From positions 16,263,443 through 16,327,442 of the forward strand of contig CM030716.1 in NCBI GenBank assembly GCA_017979445.1: 64,000 nucleotides of DNA, written 5' to 3'. The DNA comes from Akebia trifoliata (taxonomy: Eukaryota > Streptophyta > Magnoliopsida > Ranunculales > Lardizabalaceae). Below the pieces are notes generated by a model that saw only the letters and a program-made list of their open reading frames with translations, had not been told where the DNA came from and did not search any database. Positions within the stretch are counted from its first letter, which is position 1. Each line of letters begins with the position of its first letter. Both the position numbers and the translations under genes were made by a program. Shown piece by piece: positions 55,968 to 64,000 of this stretch.

Positions 55968-56536
55968 GGTACTCGTTTCTTCTCGTGGCAAAGACTGACT
56001 ACTTGGCAATGGTACTCTAGAAATACGACTTCTTTCACGGACCCAAAGTGGTACAGATGGAGGTTTAGAACGTTTGGGACCAATTATCACCTGATTGGAA
56101 GTAAACCAAAGTTAACCATTGACTCTAAAGGTTTGACTCTTAACCACATGATTAAAATTTTGATATATAATAGCCCAAATTCGGTGGAAAATATCGAATC
56201 CAAATGCACTATAAGTCTATGGTGACCAAGAAAGTGAGAAAGATTAAACGCGGGTCTACCCCTGATTGGGATTGAACCTTTTGTCAGACAAACTAATTTA
56301 ATCCTAAGATCGAATCTTTCTATACAAAATGGTCTGGATCTTTAAAAGTGAAACCAATTAGTCCAACTGATTTGGTATTGATCAGTTTGATCCATTTGTC
56401 AATTGGGCCAACCGGTTTAAATGGTTCAAATTAATTGGTACATTTCACAGATTGGGTCGGACCGATATTGCGGGTTTTGTTTGATTATTCTGGATCGGTC
56501 TGCCCACCTATTTGTTGGTTGGATTGAATAAAGCAA
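55968..56536. other. A2 leader upstream of gag
   Basis: Noncoding, with several CAATTGG/GGTTTA-type repeats of low complexity (56380-56500). No ORF1 is found in A2. Confidence 0.4.
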
Positions 56537-57300
56537 CCCGGGAACACCCTTAGTCAGTTCGGGTCGTGACCTATAGGAAGGCTTCTAGACTCTAGGTTTA
56601 CTACGTGCAATGCATTTTTATCTAACCACCCTTGCCCAAGCACACCTATATACCTCTCGATACGTGGTGACTTGGTTTGATATACCGTATAGGTGATAAT
56701 CTAAAACCTCAACTCATTTCTATGAAGCTAAAAACAGCCAATTTGATCTCCAGTTGAGAGGTGGCGCACAATGCTGAGCAAGGGCCCACTTAAATACCTC
56801 TCGTCTAGAATAGACGTAGTCTATCCCCCTCGTACAGTAGGGTACATCGGGGCAAGATCTTGCTTAGGCACCGGTTTTGACCAAGAAGTGCAATTGATAT
56901 ACTTGGATTATCTTTTATATACCTACGGGTACGAGTCAAGAGTTGTAGCTTTCATAAATGGTTTGGCATCCCACGATGGGACCGACCACGTACTAGTACT
57001 ACGTTGGCAAACGGGACATGTGACTTTGTGGCTCACAATAGGTCAAAGGCTCAGGTCGCTCAAGCCTGGGTGCATCAATATACCTCTCAGAATCACCTGA
57101 TCAGACGGTATTGATGCCCCAGTTTGATATACCCTAAGGTACGTGACTGGAGTTGTGGTTTTCATGAATGATGTCGAATCTCCGAGGAGACCGGGCCACG
57201 CACTAGTGCCACGTTGGCTATAAGGGACATGCAACGTGCAATGCAATAATATAAGCGTGCTAGTGGTGTGTGCAAAACAGGGTAGGGTGTGCCCGGGGCC
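56537..57300 (-). repeat. Leader module shared by B2 and A2 (A2 copy)
   Basis: It aligns with 48106-48915 over its whole length, including the CGTCTA-GAA-TAGACG hairpin at about 56813-56827. It lacks one of two ~18-bp GGTACGTGATTGGAGT repeats present in B2 at 48730-48760. Antisense frame 56771-57100 matches the B2 antisense frame for about 65 residues, then diverges by frameshift. Confidence 0.75.
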
Positions 57301-59534
57301 TTTTTTAAGATAAATGGGCTCATTGCCAAAATCAAACCGTTATAACATAGATTCCACATGAATATTAATCGAAAGATTCAAAATTCATACCATAGATCAA
57401 AGTAAGCACATCAGAAATATATATCAACTATGATTATGGCAAACCAATCAATGAATATGGCATGGAATAATAAATTAGATCCAATCATTGCTACAAGCAC
57501 AATCTTTTCTTTTATCATTTTTATGGTTCAATTAAGGGTTACTTTGGGTGACCCTAACCAAATCGAGATTGTCAAAGAATATTAAGTTGAGAATAGAATG
57601 ATAATTGTTGAAAAAAAAAAAATTTTAAAACCAAAACAATAGAACAAAAACGAAACAAAAAATAAAAATAATAATAATAATAAATAAATAACAAATATGA
57701 ACAAAAAGACTTATTTTTAAGCAAATTAGAAAAAACAAATTAAAGGAAAACTATTACTAATCATTAAAAGAAACCTGAAAAAAAAAATCTAAAATAAAAA
57801 AGAAAATAAGAAAAGTTTTATTGCTACGCCATCTCATACATTTGCAACCAAAATAGATTTAACAAATAATTCGAATGTGGTACCATAGGTATAAAGTTGG
57901 TGTGGCAAAAAAAAAATACATATATATCCTTCTTCAACACCATTGCAATAAAGAGGGGCTGCTAGTGAGACCATTTCTCCGAATTTTTTTTCAAAATCAG
58001 ACTTAAACCAACCCATTTATAGATGATTAAAAAAAAACCAAATGAATGATGTTAACAACAAGCTAAGACAACCAAGTTAACATCAGCGACACATACACTA
58101 GAAAAATACCCAATCTAAGTGGAATTTAAAACCCTTTCATTCCTAAGCCAAAATATTAGTAATCATATAAGTGACCATCTTCAAAAGAACTTCATAACAT
58201 CCATCATCAGAAATAAAATCGATTTTGAAAAACAACCCATATGTGTAATCAAATAATCCAAGTTTCATCCAAAGCAAATTGAGGGTTGGCAAAGTCGACC
58301 AATGAGAAGGAATTAGAGTTCCTTCGATTTGAAATTCTCTCCTTACTGCAATTTTTTCATCGATTTTCATTCTTGAGTAATTAGATCACAGACTCAAAAG
58401 AAAGTCGTAGACCCGAGAGTTGTCGCAGAACCATTCGTTGGTTCAAGCACCGAGTGTGAGAGAGTTCGAGTTTGACTGCTCCTACGTTTGCAAGAGATGG
58501 AGAGTAGGGTCTGAGATCGTTAAGGGCTGCAAACGTGGAGGAGGGAAACACATTTTCGTTCAGTTTTGGGGCTGCACCCCAATGAAGAAGAATGTGCGTT
58601 CAGCTCGGTTTTGGCCATGGTTTTAACGGTTCAACTAGAATGAAATAAGGTGAGGCTTGGACCGGTTTTTTAGTGCTTAAATTAAGGGAGGATGGAGATT
58701 GGTTTAGATCTAAAATAAAAGGTTGAAATGGCTGCTGGTTTTGGTGATGAAGATGGAGCCAATGACTCCAAAATTCCAGGTTTACATTAGAAATAATCAG
58801 AAATTTCTTCGAGTATTAGGGTCGTAAACTGATTGGGATGGAAAGTTTAAAAACAATGGGAATGAGACATTAAGCCACGGTCTCTATTAAAGACGATGAA
58901 GAAGATGATAAAATTTGGGATTTAAAATGAGTCTCTGTTGGAGACGATGAGGAAGATGATAGAAAGTGGGATATTAAGGGTTAAAACAAGAAAAAACGAT
59001 TTTTACTAAAACCACCCCATCCATTGAGGCAAAACATTAAGGGTTAAAATTTTTTTTATTACTAATGACGCACCCTTATAAAAATAAATTTAAAAACCCA
59101 TATGACTTGCTGTCTTCAACAGCACCAAAAAATCCCTTAAAATTTTTTTTTTTTTACTTGCTGTCACACACCCAAAGAGAGAAGGAATTTTTTTTGAAAA
59201 TAATACTGTCAAAGGACAGTTTGACATATCAAAAAAAGGTTCTATCAGATGACAGATCGACACCTATAGAAAAAGTTAAAAAAAAAATAATTAAATAAAT
59301 AAAAATGCAAACTAAAAAAAACGAAAGTTTTAAACAAGACAATAATACTACCAAGGGCAGATCGGCACACCTAAAACAGAAATTTAAAAAAAAATCTACA
59401 CACGTAAAACAAAAAATAATAAAAATCAAAGTTACAATTCGTAGTCCAACAATCATCATCCCGTTCTCAATTTATATGTCGATTCGAATATTTCATTATT
59501 TAGGGTCATTCTAAATGACCCTCAATTGAACCAT

Positions 59535-59568
<34 letters not shown>

Positions 59569-59887
59569 AAATCAAAGTGTCCAAAAAAATCGAATCGAAG
59601 GACCAATAAAGGATAGTATAAACCAAAAAAATAATCCAAATAAAAATGGGTCAACACCCATTTTTTCACATCATCATCCTCTCAATATCCTGCATTATTT
59701 AGGGTCATCCAAACAACCCTAAATTGAATCATAGCAAATAATATTCCATAATAATATGCTAAAAATGATACCAAGAGAATATAATACAATCCTAAAAATA
59801 AACGGATCAAATAAATAAAAAAAAATAAACTAGGTCTAAATGGCAATGTTCCCATACTTGGGGTTTTTCAAGTTTGATCCTCAATGG
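57301..59887. other. A2 leader next to the PBS
   Basis: A-rich noncoding DNA. It contains AATAAT-type repeats (about 57667-57695), a duplicated segment with AGACGATGAGGAAGATGATA (58895 and 58930) and a (TA)n run at 59536-59565. Short ORFs such as 57834-58016 and 58143-58370 show no family resemblance. No gene is called. Confidence 0.45.
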
Positions 59888-59905
59888 TCCCCAGTGGAGT
59901 CGTCA
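59888..59905 (-). other. Primer binding site of A2
   Basis: Minus-strand TGACGACTCCACTGGGGA lies one base after the LTR end at 59907; one mismatch to the B1 and B2 sites (G to A at position 3). Confidence 0.78.
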
Positions 59906-59906
59906 C

Positions 59907-61635
59907 TGAAAGCGCCCTCGATCCGCGGGGTGCGCGGATCCGCTTTTGACCCTTGAGGTTTGGGAGTTGCCACCTAGTTATTAAGGTCTAGGAACCAAAC
60001 TGACTCTAAAAAGGCAAACTAATCTACGAAAGAGAAAAAAAAAGTCCGGGGATCACGTTACGGGGTTGGAAGGTGTTAGGCACCAACCCGCCCAGCCAAA
60101 AAGCCGGTCTCTACTAACTTTCCCAAGTAAATCACATTGCTAAAAACCTAGATAGAAATAAAAATAAAAAAAATCTGATACCTTTTCGATAGCAAGGATT
60201 TTGCTCCCTCAGATCTAACAAAAAGAGCTCCTTGTACCGTACTCCCTTGCTTCGTTCTTTCTCCGGATTTGACTTCTGATCTTCAAGATCAAGGTATCTC
60301 CTTATTTTTGGATTTGAACTCTTCAAGTTTATTACGGATTTGGGAGTGTTTTTGGAGGGCTTTTAGGTGTTTTCTAGGCTAAAATGAAGGAGGGATGTTA
60401 GGTAAGGAGTTGGGGCTCCAAAACAAGGTTTATGGGAGGCTAGGGGGCTTTTAGACCTACTTCTCTTAGGGTTATAATTTGATACGAAAATAGGGTGTGA
60501 GCACCTCTATTTATAGATGTTTTTAGGGGTTGATTTGGATAGAGTTAGTATTTAATTAGATTTCTTTTAATTAGAGTTGTGTTTTAGTTAGACTTGTTTT
60601 AGGTATAATTGTGTTTTAATTAGAATTGTTTTAGGTAGAATTGTTTTTAAGTTAGAATTCTATTAGATTGAGTTATATTTAATTAGAACTCTATTATGAT
60701 TTGGTCTTATTTGATTGACTTTTTTAAGTTTTGACTTTAGTCTTAATTGATTGACTTTTAATATCTTGACTTCAGTCTTGCTTAATTGACTTTAATTTTG
60801 ACTTCAGTTTCACTTGATTGACTTTAATACCTTGACTTCAGTCTTGCTTGATTTACTTTTAATTTTTGGAGAACCCCCCTCTAAAATATCTTTAATTCTT
60901 TGGACCCCCAAATGGAGGGGTCCTTAAAGAAATATCTCACGAACCCTCAACAATTTTACTTAAAACCCGATTGATCGATTTCTTCGGTTCAAATTTTAAA
61001 TTAATTTCATTAATGTTTTACTTTAATTATTTAATATTTATTTATTAATTCGAATTTTTAATTATGAAAATGTGTGAAATTACCGTTTTACCCTCGGAGA
61101 GGACTTTTCACGTTTTAAGTCAGTTTTTTAATGTTCTAGGATGTTTTAGAATCGATTTTCCGTAAGGAATTCAATGGAAATATTAGTCTGTGTCATTTAT
61201 GAAATTTTTTGTGTGAAATGATCATGAACTTTATGAAGGGCATTTTCGTAATTTTGTCAAATTCTGTTAAAATTGGTGAAGAAATGATTTATTTGGCTCC
61301 GATTTGTTATTTTATGTGTTGAGAGAGTTTTCCTAAGCGTAACGTAGGCTCTAGGGTTGTTTTGAGGTTAGGGGTATTTTGGTAATTTGATCAATTTTTA
61401 GTGATTTTTATCGTGAAACTTCTTTGGTCTGCAAGATGATGATTTCATGTTTCTGGGGCATATTTCCTAGCGTAGCGTGGTTTCTAAGGTTTTGTCAATT
61501 GAGATACCTCATCCGGATTTCTGAAACATATCTAGTAACAAAATAAAGCAATGGATTACAATCCATCATTGGGAATCATTGCGATCGGGTTGACGAGTTG
61601 ATTAATCAGGCGAGTGCAAAAATGAGGTGTCTATA
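59907..61635 (-). repeat. 5' LTR of A2 (family A)
   Basis: A 1.73 kb LTR paired with 24308-26030. Its sense start reads TATAGACACC, so the terminal TG has mutated to TA. TATTTATA lies at 60508-60515. The stem-loop at 60061-60090 has lost one C in an arm. Several one-base deletions distinguish it from the 3' LTR. Confidence 0.92.
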
Positions 61636-61640
61636 GTAAC
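61636..61640. repeat. Target-site duplication of A2 (right)
   Basis: GTAAC, identical to 24303-24307. Confidence 0.9.
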
Positions 61641-62208
61641 GAAAGTCTTCTCTTTCTTTCACAAAATAACCATTGAGGATCTTTCGATAGGGCTTTATTT
61701 TAAGGAGATCCGTGGTGCGCCTTTGCCTTTTAGCAATGGCCTTGTCCCGTTTTGTCTTCCAGTATTGGGCCCAATCTTCCTTAGTAGGCTTATATTCTAG
61801 TCCGAATGTGCCGATGACCTCTTTAATCACTGGTGCCTCTTTAATACCTTGCTGCTTGCGTCCTAAACCCATGCAAGGGAAAAATCTCATTTTCTTGAAT
61901 ATATTGGCCATGTAGCAATTAGAGGTATTTTTCATTGGAAAATATTCTTTCATGGCTTGATCCCATTGGACTGAGCATATCTTTTCAAACTCGAACCCAC
62001 TGAGCTCTACTCCCTGTTGCTTTGGTTGAATTTCAAGCAACGGCTCATCCTTAGCTTTAGTACTGTTCATAATCCCTACAATTTCAGCATCTCCATGGAG
62101 AGTAATCACTAGTCCATCCTTGATAAATTTGACCTTCTGGTGTAGCGTAGAAGGGATGGCTTTAATTTGGTGTAACCATGGTCTCCCTAACAGTAAATTG
62201 AAAGAAGA
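61641..62208 (-). pseudogene. pol: G-patch-like segment after protease (A1)
   Basis: Minus-strand frame within 61641-62109: residual protease end, then KMRFFPCMGLGRKQQGI, the degenerate G-patch-like motif of Tat/Ogre, and FGLEYKPTKEDWAQY. It runs without a stop into the A2 target site; the continuation is at 24302. A stop at 62209-62211 separates it from the protease frame. Confidence 0.82.
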
Positions 62209-62631
62209 CTAGATGTCAATAACCTGAAATTCCACAGGAAATTCAGCTATGCCTGTGGACAATCGAAGGTGCAAGATTCCTAGTACATCTCTCTTGGTGT
62301 TATCATAGGCTCTAACACCTTGATTAGTGGGTTTGAGATCTTCAGCCTTAAACCTAAGACAAGTAGCCGTTTTCAACGGGCAAACGTTCAGTGTACTCCT
62401 GTTATCGATCAAAACTAGAGGTACCTTCATCCCGTTACAGTCAACTGTAATGTGCAACGGCTTAGTGTGGCTTGCCCCTTCTTTTGGGAGATCTGAGTCC
62501 GAGAAGGATATGATATTCTCCACGTAAGTTGCCCCTACTATACTGGCCAGCTGATCTGGAGAAGTATCAAGGGAGACTTGGGCTGTGTTTAGTACTTTGA
62601 GAACAACCTCCCTATGAGGAGTGGAAGCCAT
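62209..62631 (-). pseudogene. pro: Aspartic protease of A1
   Basis: The retropepsin-like frame has VLIDNRSTLNVCPL where relatives, including B2, have Asp-Asn-Gly-Ser. The Gly of the active-site triad is replaced by Arg, expected to destroy activity. The downstream LLLGRPW segment follows after the stop at 62209. The frame overlaps the end of gag by about 40 bases in another frame; a frameshift lies near 62650. Confidence 0.86.
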
Positions 62632-63383
62632 AAGTAAACCCCATACTGAGATATTGGCCCCTGATTTTTCAACTGCTTGATCACGGAGTTATCCTCTTCG
62701 ATGCTTTCCTTGGTGGGATCTTCTCCTTCTTTTCTTGCCAGGGCTACAGGATTATCAACACAGAGTTCTTGTGACTTAAAAATTCTTCCCCCTCGAGTCA
62801 TATGTCTAACTTCATCACAGGAAAGGAAGAAAGGCTCATCTTCTTCAGTTAACAAGTATGGATCTTCGTCTGTCAAAGGTATATGGTTTTTCAGATTCAT
62901 TTGAGTCAACAGGTAACTAGTGAATGCAGGACTATCGTAACTGGGCGGGGATAAACAATATGTATCATTCGGGGTTAGATCAAATGGTTCATAGTTTGTA
63001 GTGAAAACCTCATCAGTGAAGGCTATCCCGGTAAGGGGGTAACTAGGCGATTTAACTTGGATTGGATGGATGAGAGAAACAGGGTCAAATAGTAATGGGG
63101 TGTGAGAAACCATGTTCAGGGTTGGTGGAGGTTGATAAGTAGGTAGTGGATTAGTGGTGACATTTGGTGGGCTAGGGATGGTGACCTTTTTGTTGTCAAT
63201 AAGGTTTTGAATGGCATGGCACAAGGTGATACATCGATCCGTGTGATGGCCAGGATTTTGATGGAACTCGCAGAACAAGTTAGTATTGTGTCCAACTGAC
63301 AAGGGATTAGGTAAAGGTCGGGGTTGGATAGGGGTAAGAAGCCCTTTTTTCATCAATTTGTGAAGTGCTACCGTGAGACTCAT
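62589..63383 (-). pseudogene. gag: gag C-terminal part of A1
   Basis: MSLTVALHKLMKKGLLTPIQ is followed by a zinc-knuckle-like CEFHQNPGHHTDRC (about residues 36-49) and a long acidic tail. It is in the family of A2 gag. A stop just upstream (63384-63398) separates it from the gag core. Confidence 0.85.
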
Positions 63384-63398
63384 CCCTAGATTGGTAAA

Positions 63399-64000
63399 CT
63401 AACACGGAGTTCGAGGTTGACTTGGGTGAACCTGGTTATTAGTCCGGGCTGGGGGTTGAGCTGGGGTAGCTGATGTGTTGGCTATGTAGACGTGGTTGGT
63501 ACTAGGTTTGGGAACATATGGTTTCTTAGATTTGTTATCTGAGAGGTTAGAAAGAACCCCAAAGGCAAATGCATCCTCGAGTTGACTTCCTGCTTGTAGT
63601 AGGGACTCAAAAGTAGGGAGATATTGGGCCACTAGGTGCTGAGCATATCCTTGTAAAAGGTTCATTAGGATAATCGCTACTTGTTCCTTCTCCGAAGGTT
63701 TATCCCACATTTGAGTAGCCTTGGCCCTCCAACGACCAATGAAATCAATGAATGTCTCCCCATTTTTCTATTTAGTTACTCTGATGCTAGAAGGCCTTTG
63801 ACATGTTCTCCCATGTACCCACAGTAACTGGATCTTGAAACATTAGTCAACGTAGTGCTGATCCTGATAAAGTTCTTTGGAACAATAATGTCATCTGTTC
63901 GTCGCTAAGCCCCATAGTGCGCATGTTGGTAACATACACCTTAAGATGTGTTTTCGTACATCCTGTCCCACTGAATTTATCCATTTCAAGCATCACAAAC
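63399..64000 (-). pseudogene. gag: gag core of A1, truncated by the window edge
   Basis: The frame 63399-63710 encodes MWDKPSEKEQVAIILMNL and FESLLQAGSQLEDAF, parallel to A2 gag. 63711-64000 still aligns with the A2 gag core (the SRLRWLM-equivalent region near 63845) but has stop codons and frame changes. The start codon and 5' LTR are beyond 64000. Confidence 0.82.

Larger units (their letters stand above)
24308..61635 (-). mobile_element. Ogre-like retrotransposon A2, nested in A1, carrying B2
   Basis: A minus-strand element with 5' LTR 59907-61635, PBS 59888-59905, leader, gag (54571-55967), pol remnants, 3' noncoding repeats and 3' LTR 24308-26030, bounded by GTAAC duplications. Without B2 it is about 12.2 kb. 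Protease, most of RT, both RNase H domains and the integrase core are missing, so it could only have moved with proteins from relatives, unless the deletion came after insertion. It split A1 between the G-patch-like segment and RT. Confidence 0.92.

Overview
The window is plant nuclear DNA made almost entirely of nested LTR retrotransposons. No host gene, rRNA or tRNA was recognised. The elements fit the Ty3/gypsy Tat/Ogre lineage on several grounds: very long LTRs with TGTAGACAC...TACA or TTTCA ends, a TGGCGACTCCACTGGGG-type primer binding site (PBS), gag followed by an aspartic protease with a G-patch-like segment, RT with a degenerate first RNase H and a second RNase H of the DGA type, an integrase, an extra ORF upstream of gag, and minisatellites in the untranslated parts. 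A large-genome angiosperm, probably a eudicot, is likely; the species cannot be named from this.

Layout. Positions 1-8798 hold an older repeat: two copies of a ~2.8 kb LTR-like sequence head to head (802-3614 and 3781-8165), flanked by inverted short modules. The right copy is split by a solo LTR of family A (5663-7212). Element B1 (+ strand, family B LTR 8799-11075) follows, with PBS, two minisatellites and a decayed gag that stops at 16167. There A1 (- strand, family A) is inserted: its 3' LTR is 16168-17913, its 3' noncoding region and pol run to 24302, and its protease and gag reappear at 61641-64000. The gap is A2 (- strand, family A, 24308-61635, target-site duplication GTAAC), which keeps LTRs, PBS and gag but has lost most of pol. 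Inside A2 lies B2 (- strand, family B, 26873-51970, duplication CATTC). B2 is about 18.9 kb without later insertions and carries ORF1, gag, protease, RT/RNase H and integrase. The 3' LTR of B2 is split by a ~4.1 kb solo LTR of a third family, C (28467-34653, duplication TAAGG). LTR C is itself split by a family-B LTR (to 31405) next to a 100-N gap. The nest is therefore six insertions deep above the palindromic repeat.

Relations. The elements are related but not identical. Families A, B and C share a stem-loop near the LTR 3' end, with nearly the same loop and different stems. The minisatellites of B1, B2 and A2 and the 3' noncoding repeats of A1, A2 and B2 also consist of short hairpins whose loops are constant while stems change in a compensatory way. 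This recurring RNA-hairpin design, together with a nearly G-free tract upstream of the family-B promoter, is the most unusual content of the window. Every pol copy seen is broken; B2 is the best preserved. All alignments were made by eye.
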